Shown one piece after another: positions 51,733-64,000 of a stretch of DNA of 64,000 nt. The notes under the pieces are model-generated. The model did no database searches. It had not been told where the DNA came from and was given only the letters and a program-made list of their open reading frames with translations. A program made the translations under genes and the position numbers. Origin of the DNA: Balamuthia mandrillaris. Its lineage: Eukaryota; Discosea; Longamoebia; Balamuthiidae. The stretch lies in the NCBI GenBank assembly GCA_031835245.1, contig JAVKOQ010000208.1, positions 1 to 64,000 of the forward strand, given 5' to 3'. How positions within the stretch are numbered: position 1 is the stretch's first letter; every line of letters starts with the position of its first letter.

Positions 51733-53219
51733 ATGCCCAAGGAATTCGATCCCAAGCGAGCGGCCGAGGCCCGTCAGTGGATAGAAAGCGTGACTGGAGA
51801 GCAGTTCGCCTCGGAAGACTTTGTTGAGGCGCTCAAGAGCGGCGTTTTGTTGTGCAAGTACGTTATCACAGCGACCACAACATAGCGCAGAGAGCAGCGA
51901 GAGAGCAGATGTGAGAGAGGAAAGATAAGTGAGAGAGAGAGAGAGAGAGAGAGAGAGCAGAAGAGAGAGAGAGCAGAGAGAGAGAGAGAGAGAGAGCAGA
52001 AGAGAGATAGCGAATCCAATGTTTATTTTTTGCTCTTTGCTTTTTGAACAAAAAAAAAGACTCGTCAATGCGTTGAAGCCCGGAACCATCAGAACGATAA
52101 ACACTTCCAGGTAAGAACTGCGGCCAACCACCCGAACGTTTTTCTTTCTTTTTTGTCGTTTCACGTTCTTGCTTGCTTATCTTTTACTTTCTTTTCTTTT
52201 CTTTCTGTTGATGATAGCATGCCGTTCAAGCAAATGGAGAACATAGCGGCATACATCAACGCCACCAGGGACATGGGCGTTCCCGACAGGGAAAACTTCA
52301 TGACGGTGGATCTCTATGAAAGCAAAGACCTCGCTCAGGTATTCCATTTTGGGCAAACCTCTTTCGCTCTTTCTCTCTCTGTCCCTGCTTCTCCGTTCTT
52401 TGCTTCCCGTCTTGTTTTTCTTCTTTCTCTCAGCAAAACTCTTGTCATTATTTTCAGGTAGTCCAGAACATTCTCTCTTTGAAAAGAGCAACAGGTCTCC
52501 TCTCTCTCTCTCTCGTTCTCTTTCTCTCTCTCTCTCTCTCTCTTTCATTCTCTTGCTCTCTTGCTCTCTCTCTCTTTCATTCTCTTGGCTAAAATATCTG
52601 AAATGATCAGGACACGGTTTCGAGAGAGAGAGTCCCGCTCAAATCTCTCTTCAAACGGAGGTCAACTCCTCTTCCGGCTTTGACAGATCAACTCTCAGTG
52701 CTACTCCCACAAAGCTTGGGGAAGGCGGTCGTTAGTACGTCCTTCTTTCTTTCGCATTTTCTCTTCTTCCTTGTCGTGTCTTCAGCTCGTTCCAGAAACT
52801 GAACAAGAAGCAAAAAACCTGAAAATAAAAAAGCACGGGCCAAGCGTATCAACCGGGCCACTCTGAAAACACACAAACGTTCACATGCTGCGTTTGCACA
52901 AAGTTCATCACATCCGGCTGTATCGATGCCTGTGGCAAGAAATGGCATCCGTCATGCTTTGATTGTAAACGTATGTCATGTCTCTTTCTTCTCTTCGTTC
53001 TTTCTTTTCTTTTCTTTTCTGTTCGTCTTCTCTTCCGTTCGTTTCGTGTGTTTGTTAACCATCGAAACAAAAACAAAAAAAGGCTGCGGCACCAGGTTAG
53101 CCTCTGGAAAGTATTACGAACATGAAGCGAAGCCCTACTGCGAGAAGTGCGTGTTGATAGTGAATCCTTCGAACAAGAGGGTACAAGGGAGGACCACCGA
53201 CAAAGGCTTCGCCTTTTAG
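51733..53219 (+). CDS. CH-LIM protein (calponin-homology plus one LIM domain)
   Basis: Seven exons (51733-51857, 52060-52110, 52218-52338, 52458-52494, 52611-52734, 52834-52970, 53083-53219) give about 243 residues. The N-terminal single CH domain is of transgelin/calponin type: ARQWIESVTGEQF, LKSGVLLCKLVNALKPG, MENIAAYINATRDMGVP and FMTVDLYESKDLAQVVQNI. A Ser-rich linker leads to one complete LIM domain with CCVCTKFI, GKKWHPSCFDCK and GKYYEHEAKPYCEKC. Single CH plus LIM proteins are known in Dictyostelium (ChLim), where they act with actin and Rac signalling. Intron 1 is unusual for this window because its repeat is (GA)n on the coding strand, while intron 4 and the 3' flank carry (CT)n. Confidence 0.88.
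51930..52010. repeat. (GA)n-rich tract in CH-LIM intron 1
   Basis: GA runs with GCAGAA interruptions. Purine-rich on the coding strand, the reverse of nearly all other intronic repeats here. Confidence 0.93.
52500..52582. repeat. (CT)n-rich tract in CH-LIM intron 4
   Basis: CT runs with TTGCTCTC interruptions. A further CT tract at 53226-53285 lies directly after the stop codon, in the 3' UTR or flank. Confidence 0.93.
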
Positions 53220-53227
53220 ACCTTTTC

Positions 53228-53287
<60 letters not shown>

Positions 53288-53482
53288 GAGAGAAGCAAAG
53301 CAAAAAATAAAAACCCTCTATGTCCTATGCAAATAAACCCAACTCAAAGAACAATCTTGTAGCATGACGTCATTCCTGCTGCCCCAATTATGCGGCAAAC
53401 CAATGACGTCATCCATGTTTTCACACTTTCGTGACGGGCGTTTTCTGTCTTGCTTTTTGGGTTTTGTGAAAGGAAGGAAAAG
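53220..53482. promoter_or_regulatory. Short intergenic region with paired TGACGTCA-like sites
   Basis: Between the CH-LIM stop and the next start, CATGACGTCATTC (near 53364) and AATGACGTCATCC (near 53403) occur 40 bp apart. TGACGTCA is the palindromic CRE/bZIP consensus. Placed about 80-120 bp before the AlkB-SRA start codon, they are candidate transcription factor sites. Confidence 0.45.
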
Positions 53483-56400
53483 ATGTCGCTGAAGAGGAAG
53501 ACGCGCGCCGCTTCTTCGTTGCGCTCAAGGACGGCCGTCGATGAGGAGGAGGAGGAGGAAAACGATGGCCGTAGGAGGCAACGGCCGCGAGGAGGGAGCA
53601 GGTGGGAAGCCGCCCCGGCGAACGGGGTGCGCGAGCATCAGACCACAGAGGAGAAGGAAGACCTCGTCGGTAGAGCTCGTGAGGCTCTCTCGGCCGTCCG
53701 TTCCCGCATCATCGCATCCAACGAGACGAGCAACAACACGAGAAACGTCAACAACAACAAATGGAAAACGTGGATCAATGATAACGACGTTCGCTCCTTA
53801 CTTCTATCCTTTTGGTCTTTTCGATGTACCGATTTTAATGTTTTTTTTTTTTTGATCTCTCAACGAACAAACAAAAGGGTCATGTGAAAAGTTGGTCAGG
53901 GTTGTTGACCCACGAGGAAGCGGACCTGGTGATGAGGGCGGTGGAGGCAGAGTTGGCAGGGCTCTGGCGGCAGGACAAGATCTTGATTTACGGGTCTCAC
54001 TGGCACGAACCTCGTTTGAAGGTTTACTTTGGGGAGAGGGCTTATTCTTATCATGGTGTAGCACAACAGGTTTTTGTTGTTGTTGTTGTTCTTGTTCTTC
54101 TTGTTCTTGTTCTTCTTGTTCTTGTTCTTCTTCTTGTTCTTCTTCTTGTTCTTTTTCTTGTTGTTCTTGTTCTTCTTGTTCTTCTTGTTCTTCTTCTTCT
54201 TCTTCTTCTTCTTCTTCTTCTTCTTCTTCTTCTTCTTCTTCTTGTTCTTCTTCTTGTTCTTCTTCTTCTTGTTCTTGTTCTTGTTCTTCTTCTTGTTCTT
54301 CTTCTTCTTCTTGTTCTTCTTCTTCTTCTTGTTCTTCTTGTTCTTCTTCTTCTTCTTCTTCTTCTTCTTCTTCTTCTTCTTCTTCTTCTTCTTCTTCTTC
54401 TTCTTCTTCTTCTTCTTCTTCTTCTTCTCCTCAGAAGAAAAAAGCCTAACCAAACAATAGGCGAGACCATTTACAGCTTTATTTCGTGACATCATGAACG
54501 TCCTTGGCCTTGCCCTATCCATCCACGGTATTGCATTTATACTTTCATTCTTCATTTTTTGTTTCGCGTTTTCACCTTTTGCTTCTCTCTCGCACAATCC
54601 TAACAGAAAACGGAACAGCTAATGAAGCAGAACAGGTTTACAACTCACTTTTAGTGACGATGTACAGAAAAGGCTCAGACAGCATATCGTGGCACTCCGA
54701 CGATGAGCCTTGTTTGGGTCATCGTCCCAACATTTCTTCACTTTCGTTGGGAGAAAGTCGTGTCTTTTGTTTGCGACACAAGTGCCGTAACATAAGTCCA
54801 ACTAAGGTTTTTGGTTACTGCTTTGCTTCGTTTTTCTTTTCTGTTTTGACTATTGTCACAATAATACAGATTATGTTGAATCATGGAGACATGCTACACA
54901 TGGGTGGAGCCACTCAAGAATTTTGGGAACACTCCATTCCAAAGTCAACCAACTGCGGCACCCCGCTTGGGCTGCGAATAAGCTTTACCGCAAGAAAAGT
55001 TCTCTTTGATCCTCTTCCTCCTCTTCCTCCCTTTCTTTGCCCCTCTACTGCTTCTGGTGCCACTATCTTTACTCTTCCTCCTCTCTCTTCTCTTTCTCTT
55101 CCTCTTCCGTCTCTTGCTTGTTCGTCTTCCTCTGTACAGCGCCAAGACCTTGGCTGTTCTTCGTCTTCCACTCACCTTTCATCTGCTCTTTCTTCTCGTC
55201 TTTTATCCTTATCTTCATCATCACAGCTATCTTCCTCATCACCGCCATTTGCTTGTTCTTCTTCTTCTTCTTCTTCTTCTTCTTCTTCTTCTTCACCATA
55301 TTCTCCATCACTCCCATTTTCTCCCGCCAAAGAGAACGACATTCCCGTTTACTGCTTCTCTCCCAAGCCAATCTATGGAGAGTTGCCCAACATTAAACCT
55401 GGAACTATTGTGCAAGGCGCTGGTACTCTTTGGTCCTCTTCTCTCCATCGTAATTACAGGCAAGGTATCTCGTACACTAGTCTTTCCATAGCCCGCAACG
55501 GCAAAAAGAAGGGCAAAGCGGCCAGAACAACAACCATGGAATCCATCAAACTAAGCTCCACAGCAAATAGAGGCAACAGAGTAGTGTTGGTGGATGGTTG
55601 CGATTGTTGGGAGAAAGTGTATTACGTAGGAGAAGGCTCTCCGGAAAGAAACCAAACCATGACTCGAGGCAATCTTGCTATGGTGCGAGCATACCATGAG
55701 AAGCAACCCATTCGTGTTGTTGAAAGCCTGCCAAAGCAAGGACAACCAGTAACACCAACTGTACGGGAAATAACACCACAAACGCAAAAGAGGATGGAGC
55801 AATCGAATCTTTTGACGCAATCGTGGGGAGCTTCTTCTACTCCTCAGTCCTCAGCCTCCTCCTGTCCTTCTGCTACTTCTTCTACCGCTGGATTCGTTGC
55901 TCCTCTTGATCCTTCTTCGCCATCATTGCGACGAGTTCAACCGAGCTACAAGTATCACGGCCTTTTTGGTGTGACGGAGATCCTATATAACATCAACGAA
56001 GTCGGCTTTGGATACTTTGTATTTGGCCTGACGCGTTGCATGCGAACCAAATCGGATGGCGTATCCTCCGATTGGGAATGTCCTCCTCAACTTCCAATTG
56101 AATCATCTGTTGAACAGCGGTTTTCTGCACGTGAGTGACTTTGCTTCTTTGTTAATGTAAGAAGATTAACTTTGCTGTCCAAAGTTGGTACTTCTATGTT
56201 TCATAGAAACGGTGGTACCAGCGAAGCATTGGATGAGGACGATCTGGCTGCAGCTACCGTGGAGGAACGAGAAACGGAAACGAAAACAGAAGACGTGGAC
56301 GCGGGAGCTGCAGAGGCAGAAGAGGGAGTAGAAGGAGGAGCAAAGGCAGCAGCACCAGAGGAAGAACAAGAAACACCAATAGAGCAAGAGCATGTGGGGC

Positions 56401-56990
56401 AAAACGAACAAGAAGAAGTTCAAGAATCACATGGAGAAGAACAACGCACAAAGAGAAAGCGTCTACGGAAATTATTCGAGCCATTGCCACCAAGACCACA
56501 AAAACAGCAAAGAACCACAACAAAGAGAAACCACAACCTTTGTCGGCCATCACCAAGGAGTACACGAGCAACAGCACATCTCCAGCAAAAAAAACAACGG
56601 CAATACAAAGATGCTCTTGACGCACTTTCCTCTGAAGAACTTCGTCAACATCTCGCCTTTCATTACTTGGCACAACAGGTTCTCTCCTTCAACAAAACCA
56701 ACCACGACAAGGAGAACAAGGCAAACAAAATGACCAACAACAACAAACAAAAAAACCTTTGTTCGTTTGCCAAAGAACCGATGCGCATTCCGTTGCGCTT
56801 TCAAGTGCCACATCGAGACAAACTGCAAGAGGGCTATGGAGTGCTGCTTCAAAGTTTGGATTGGGAGAACGACCAAAGCACTAGTAGGCAGCACGTTTGG
56901 CTGGCTACGAAGGGCTTTCATTTGGATGCTTTCCGAGCTGTTGTCTTGGAGGGTGGTTACTTCTTTCCCGACTTTTATAAATCCAAATAA
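53483..56990 (+). CDS. AlkB-family dioxygenase fused to an SRA/YDG domain
   Basis: Six exons (53483-53788, 53878-54069, 54461-54527, 54607-54806, 54870-56130, 56185-56990) give about 943 residues. The N-terminal third is an ALKBH2/3-like Fe(II)/2-oxoglutarate dioxygenase: YNSLLVTMYRKGSDS, WHSDDEPCLG (metal His and Asp), HGDMLHMGGATQEFWEHSIP (distal His) and the RISFTAR arginine pair that holds 2-oxoglutarate. After a Ser-rich linker, the same exon encodes an SRA-type domain: PIYGELPNIKPGTIV, LHRNYRQGISYTSL, MTRGNLAMVRA, PIRVVESL, YKYHGLFGV and GFGYFVFGLTR. SRA domains flip and read modified cytosine. The normal GGYEDD region is changed (VDGCDCWE) and a low-complexity insert of about 100 residues splits the fold. 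The basic C-terminal region is unfamiliar. A nuclear enzyme targeting modified or alkylated DNA is likely; substrate unknown. Confidence 0.85.
54070..54430. repeat. 360-bp TTC/TTG repeat filling an AlkB-SRA intron
   Basis: Interspersed TTC and TTG trinucleotides ending in an uninterrupted TTC run (about 54345-54428). It is located between the donor at 54070 and the acceptor TAG at 54458-54460. The poly-Phe, poly-Lys, poly-Ser and poly-Arg frames across it are artefacts. Confidence 0.95.
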
Positions 56991-59800
<2,810 letters not shown>

Positions 59801-60084
59801 AGAACGCTTTCCTATTTATTTTATATTCAGTGGTCTGTGTGCCTGCTTGTCCTCGAGACTCTCTCTCTTGTCGGCGGGGGGAGGGGGGGAACAACACTTA
59901 AAGGTGGAGACGGCGAACTCGAGAGATGCCTTTAGGGAGGAGAAGATGTGCATGGCATGCTCCCCGGAAGTGAAGAGCCTGTGTCCCTTGGGATGTGCTT
60001 CTCCCCTCTTGTTGTTGTTGTTGTTGCCACAAAAGTAGTTTTTTTATATTTTTTACTAAAACAAAAGAAAAGAAAAAGAAAAAG

Positions 60085-62313
60085 ATGTGGCAACGTGGAG
60101 GAGGGGTGATGGCCAGGGGCGTGCAGAGGAGACCCTTCCCCCTCCCTGCTTCCCTGCACTTCCCCCGCTCTTCTCTTCCTGTCCCTCCTGTCCGCCACTT
60201 CCGCCCCTCTTTCCTCTGCCCTGGTTCGTTTTCTTCTTCTTTCGCTCCACTTTCGCACCCTCTCAAAGCAGCGGAAGGCAGAGCGGAGGACAAACGGAGG
60301 AACCCAGGAGAGCAGCACCGGCCCAGCAGCAGCAGCAGGAGGAGCAGGGTGGCAGGCAGGACAGAAAGCAAAGAGGCCAGCAGCAGGAGGGAGGTCGGGA
60401 GGCATGCAGGACAAGAGCAACTGCAAGCACTGGCACGAGGAGGAAGAGGAGGCCGCCTGGAAGCAGAAGCGGTGAACAAAGTGTTGGAGGAGATGGAAAG
60501 GGGAGGGGAGAGAGCGGAGGAGAAGGCCCTCTTGGCCCTGCTGAAACGGTGCAAGCAGGAGAGGAACCTCAAGGCCAGCCAGAGGGTGCACGCCCACCTC
60601 CTCCATCTCTCTTCTTCTGACCAGGAGGTATTTTCCCGCCTGGCGGCCTCTCTGATCACTGCGTATGGGGCATGTGGTCGGTTGGACCTGGCCCGTGAAG
60701 TCTTCCATCACCACCACCACAACAAGCAGCAACAACAAGAGCAACAGCAACAAGACCGAAGCGGGGAGAAAGGCGGAGCGGTGATATGGAATGCCATGAT
60801 GCAAGCGTGCACACAATGTGGGAATGGAAAAGAGGCCTTGCAGCTGTTCCAAGAGATGCAGCAGGCCGACATTCCAGCAGACGCCTTCACCTTCTCCATT
60901 GTTCTCAAGGCCTGTGCCAGCACAGCAGACTTGAAGACAGGCAAACGTGTGCATGCTGAGGTGCTGCGGAGGGGCTTGCAAGCAAACCATGTTCTTTCCA
61001 GCGCCCTGATCAGCATGTATGGCACTTGCAGGAAAATGAAGGAGGCACGTGCGGTGTTCCAAGGCATGAAGGAACGGGACGTGGTGACCTGGACCGCCAT
61101 GATTGCAGCAGCCTCCCAAAGCGGCCATGGCGAGGAGGCCTTGCAGCTGTTCCAAGAGATGCAGCAGGCAGGCGTGGCAGCAGATGCCTTCACCTTCGCT
61201 GCTGTGCTGAAGGCCTGTGCCAGCACAGCAGACTTGAAGACAGGCAAACGTGTGCATGCAGAGCTGCTGCGGAGGAGCTTGCTTCCCAATATCGTTTCTT
61301 CTTCAAACGCCCTCATCGACATGTATGGCAAGTGTGGGGAGCTGGAGGAAGCATGCAAGGTCTTCCAGCAAATGAAGGAACGAGACGTGATCACGTGGAA
61401 TGCAATGATCGCTGTGCATGGGCTGCATGGCCAAGGCAAAGCAGCACTGGCCGCGCTGCAGGAGATGCAAGAACAAGGCGTGCAACCAGACGCCATCACC
61501 TTCATCAATGTGCTGAACGCGTGCAGCCATGCAGGGCTGGTGGAGGAAGGCTTGGCCTGCTTTGCTGCCATGAGAGAGAAACACAACATCCAGCCCACCA
61601 CAGAGCATTTCACTTGCATGGTGGATCTGTTGGGGCGGGCAGGCAAGCTGGAGGAGGCAGAAGCCTTGATCCACACCATGGAGGTCCCTCCTGATGCTGT
61701 GACGTGGAGGACTTTGTTGGGGGCCTGCCGAGGAGGCAAGGACGTGGAGCGGGCCAAAAGAGCAGCAGAGCAAGCCATTGCATTGGATCCAAAGGATGCA
61801 TCCTCCTTTGTGGTGCTGTCCAACATCTTGGCAGCAGCAGGGCGATGGGAAGAGGTGGAGAAGGTGCGGAAGGAGATGAAGGAGCGGAAGGTGAAGAAAG
61901 AGGCAGGGAGGAGCTGGATCACGGTGGATGGGGAGGTGCACAGCTTTGCGGTGAAGGACCGCAGCCATCCTCGCAGCACAGAGATCTTCCACCACCTGGA
62001 CCAGCTGATCCAACAGATGAAGGCAGCAGGATACCAACCAGCCACGGAGTGGGTGCTGCATGATGTGGAGGACGAGCAGAAGGAGGAAGAGCTGTGCTAT
62101 CACAGCGAGAAGCTGGCCATCGCCTTCGGGCTGCTGAGCACACCACCAGGGCAGCCCTTGCAGATCATGAAGAACCTGAGGGTGTGTGGGGACTGCCACA
62201 CAGCCACCAAGTTCATTGCCAAGGTCACTCAGCGGGAGATCCTGGTGAGGGATGGCAACCGCTTCCATCACTTCTCTCCTGATGGGCACTGCTCTTGTGG
62301 GGATTATTGGTGA
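60085..62313 (+). CDS. PPR-DYW organelle RNA-editing factor (PPR-B)
   Basis: An open frame of 742 codons starts at 60085 and ends in CSCGDYW. It shares with PPR-A the presequence (GVQRRPFPLPASLHFP), PLS-type PPR repeats, E1/E2 motifs and the DYW deaminase with HSEKLAIAFG and CGDCHTATK. It has three P motifs (IWNAMM, TWTAMI, TWNAMI), two PLS triplets fewer than PPR-A. From about position 61790 to the stop, its DNA is nearly identical to PPR-A, synonymous sites included. A 48-nt stretch (60224-60271) begins GTTCGT and ends CAG at the spot of the PPR-A intron; removal would restore the same junction, but its length is a multiple of three so the frame stays open either way. The expected role is C-to-U editing of one organelle transcript. 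Confidence 0.9.
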   Translation: MWQRGGGVMARGVQRRPFPLPASLHFPRSSLPVPPVRHFRPSFLCPGSFSSSFAPLSHPLKAAEGRAEDKRRNPGEQHRPSSSSRRSRVAGRTESKEASSRREVGRHAGQEQLQALARGGRGGRLEAEAVNKVLEEMERGGERAEEKALLALLKRCKQERNLKASQRVHAHLLHLSSSDQEVFSRLAASLITAYGACGRLDLAREVFHHHHHNKQQQQEQQQQDRSGEKGGAVIWNAMMQACTQCGNGKEALQLFQEMQQADIPADAFTFSIVLKACASTADLKTGKRVHAEVLRRGLQANHVLSSALISMYGTCRKMKEARAVFQGMKERDVVTWTAMIAAASQSGHGEEALQLFQEMQQAGVAADAFTFAAVLKACASTADLKTGKRVHAELLRRSLLPNIVSSSNALIDMYGKCGELEEACKVFQQMKERDVITWNAMIAVHGLHGQGKAALAALQEMQEQGVQPDAITFINVLNACSHAGLVEEGLACFAAMREKHNIQPTTEHFTCMVDLLGRAGKLEEAEALIHTMEVPPDAVTWRTLLGACRGGKDVERAKRAAEQAIALDPKDASSFVVLSNILAAAGRWEEVEKVRKEMKERKVKKEAGRSWITVDGEVHSFAVKDRSHPRSTEIFHHLDQLIQQMKAAGYQPATEWVLHDVEDEQKEEELCYHSEKLAIAFGLLSTPPGQPLQIMKNLRVCGDCHTATKFIAKVTQREILVRDGNRFHHFSPDGHCSCGDYW

Positions 62314-63177
62314 TCATGCTCCTATGCTGTTAGCAGAGAACACACCTCACTGTTTATTTGACCTGTGCACCAAAATCACTCAATGATGTTTTGTTGGGTT
62401 GTATTTTGGATTTGAAATTTGGTTATATAATTTCATAGACAACGTGGAAAGAATTGAAGAACAAAGACTGGAATAAAAATGAAAAGTGGATAGTTTTAAT
62501 TGAAAAAAAATGACCACAGGCTCCTATTATAAAATGAGGAAACTGTAATAAAAATTTTTTGTTATATTAGTATTAAACATAAGAAAAAAGAAAGAGCTTT
62601 CCTTATGTGAAAGTTGATATAAGCAAAAAAATAAAATGAAGTTAGGAAAGGCTATATATCTTGCACAAGGACCTGCAATAACTATTTGAGGTCCTTCATT
62701 CTCCTTCTTCCCCCATTTTCCATGTTGCAGGTGATAACAAAAGTCATCTTGATTAGACCCAACAATAACAAACTTGGCTATATTATAACTATTGATTTCT
62801 CATGTATTAAGGAAATTAAGGAAAGGTGCTATAACCACATAGGAAAGGAAAGAACAAAACAGTACTACCTATACAACCCATTTACAATACAAATAACATG
62901 TAGTTAAGTTATATTAATAATTCTTGTAAAAACTTAAAACTTATAGAGATACAAAGTAAACATAAAAGAAGATAACAATATTACAGTTTCTTCATGTTAG
63001 GTATATTAGTTGTTTTGTTATGTATTTTTAATAAAAACCTATAACATATTCTAAATCAAAAAGGGAGTCCCTTTGTGGAAATTTTGTTTGTAATATAAGA
63101 TAGAGCTTAATGCTTTAGTTACCTATAACCTTATGAATTTTGTGATGGAGATAAACTATCATCAATATTATGTTTGT
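62314..63177. other. AT-rich spacer downstream of PPR-B
   Basis: Homology to PPR-A flanking DNA ends within about 15 bp of the stop codon. The rest is AT-rich with no coding exon seen. Confidence 0.55.
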
Positions 63178-63396
63178 CACGCAGAGCAATCCCGGTCTGA
63201 TTGCTAGGATGACGTCAGCCAGCCAATCAACGGAATCTCTTAGTATTGCGTTACACAAAGCAGGGAAAAAAGGAGAGAGTAACAAAATTAGAGTTTATTA
63301 GAAAGACTCAAACCAAGAACCACCCCAATCTTATCTCTCCTTTGTGAGCGTTGTACTAGAGAGAGGGATTGGCACGACCCAAGGCCGGGTTGTGAC
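63178..63396 (+). repeat. Dispersed repeat R1, second copy
   Basis: Matches the reverse complement of 18144-18400 segment by segment: GACGTCAGCCAGCCAATCAA at 63211, ACACAAAGCAGG near 63253, then CAAACCAAGAACCACCCCAA at 63309, and TTGGCACGACCCAAGG at 63369. It has only one of the two foldback arms. A weaker third copy (GGTCTGACTGATAGGATAAT) lies at about 63570-63650. Orientation relative to the adjacent PPR gene is the same in both places. Confidence 0.6.
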
Positions 63397-63783
63397 ATGT
63401 TGAGAAATGAGAATAGTTGTATTTCTTATGTTGGTTTTTTTAACTTTTCTTTGTTCATTCTTCTTTAGCATCTTTATGTTCTTTTTTGCTTGTTTACTTT
63501 ATTGTGCTCATTTTCTTTCTCATTCACAAACTTAGCCTTGTTTTTTTTTTTACATTTTCTTCTTTTCCTCTTGTCATGTGATGTGATCTTGGTCTGACTG
63601 ATAGGATAATGTCAACTGTCACACAGATTAATACCTATTGTAAACTAGGCAGGTTTGAGCATTTCAATAGGCCAAGAGGAACTTAAAAATAGAAAAGAAG
63701 GATGTACATTTTAACAAGTTTTTATTTGAGTAAGTTGAAGCAAGCTTGATGAGACTATTTTTTTCTCTAAACCAGGATGAAAA

Positions 63784-64000
63784 CTGCAAGCACTGGCACG
63801 AGGAGGGAGAGGGGGCCGCCTGGAAGCAGGAGCGGTGAGGAGGGTGTTGGAGGAGATGGACAGGGGAGGGGAGAGAGCGGGGGAGAAGGTCCTCTTGGCC
63901 CTGTTGAAACGGTGCAAGCAGGAGAGAACCTCAAGGCCAGCCAGAGGGTGCACTCCCACCTCCTCCATCTCTCTACTTCTGACCAGGAGGTGCTTTCCCG
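63784..64000 (+). pseudogene. Truncated, frameshifted PPR-DYW gene copy (PPR-C)
   Basis: From CTGCAAGCACTGGCACGAGG onward this matches the segment of PPR-B that starts at about 60420, with scattered substitutions. Homology begins abruptly after AT-rich sequence, so the presequence is missing. A one-base deletion (GAGAGAACC against GAGAGGAACC in PPR-A and PPR-B, near 63927) shifts the frame. It runs off the window, so the rest of the gene is not seen. It is most likely a pseudogene fragment, though a rescued downstream frame outside the window cannot be excluded. Confidence 0.75.

Noticed and set aside
54051-54597. Poly-Phe, poly-Lys, poly-Arg and poly-Ser frames
   Set aside because: Translations of the TTC/TTG intron repeat in the AlkB-SRA gene.
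59898-62289. Long minus-strand frames opposite PPR-B (up to 445 residues)
   Set aside because: Same antisense effect as at PPR-A; the near-identical mirror frames confirm it.

Overview
The window is nuclear DNA of an intron-rich, gene-dense protist. Genes lie on both strands about every 2-4 kb and most carry several short introns (commonly 50-200 nt, GT-AG). Introns are full of simple repeats. The content fits a free-living amoeba-type organism, most likely Amoebozoa: CH-LIM and CUB-domain proteins, a class C-like GPCR, a RasGAP receptor, a BIG BROTHER-like RING protein, a THH1/TOM1/TOM3 seven-helix domain and plant-type PPR-DYW editing factors. That assignment is an inference from gene content, not from a marker gene. 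I saw no rRNA or CRISPR array and no convincing tRNA.

Left third (1-17.1 kb): an exon of an unknown membrane protein, SEC61B (+), a mitochondrial MMT-type metal transporter (-), a receptor-like protein with extracellular LamG and Ig-like domains, one membrane helix and a cytoplasmic RasGAP domain (-), a kinesin-7 (-) and a GCN20/ABCF3 ABC-F ATPase (-). From 17.8 to 24.6 kb there is an AT-rich, repeat-bearing island whose only gene is a large PPR-DYW protein (PPR-A, -).

Middle (25-50 kb): a RING-H2 ubiquitin ligase (+), a DOMON-cytochrome b561 protein (+), a transportin-3/importin-13 karyopherin (+), then about 16 kb in which all six genes have signal peptides. These are two related cysteine-rich CRD proteins (one secreted, one probably membrane-anchored), a 1,788-residue receptor whose ectodomain is fused to a THH1/TOM1/TOM3 seven-helix domain, two secreted Cys-rich proteins, and a four-CUB class C-like GPCR. 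This looks like a cell-surface sensing cluster.

Right part (50-64 kb): an unresolved, possibly decayed coding region, a CH-LIM cytoskeletal protein (+), an AlkB dioxygenase fused in one exon to an SRA/YDG domain (+), the DEAH helicase PRP43/DHX15 (+), a second PPR-DYW gene (PPR-B, +) nearly identical to PPR-A at its C-terminal end, an AT-rich tail with a repeat also found beside PPR-A, and a truncated, frameshifted third PPR copy at the right edge.

The most unusual content is the AlkB-SRA fusion, the three unusual receptor architectures, and the PPR-DYW family expanding inside AT-rich repeat islands. Exon coordinates were derived by hand from splice signals and reading phase; for most genes the phases close exactly, but no transcript evidence was available.
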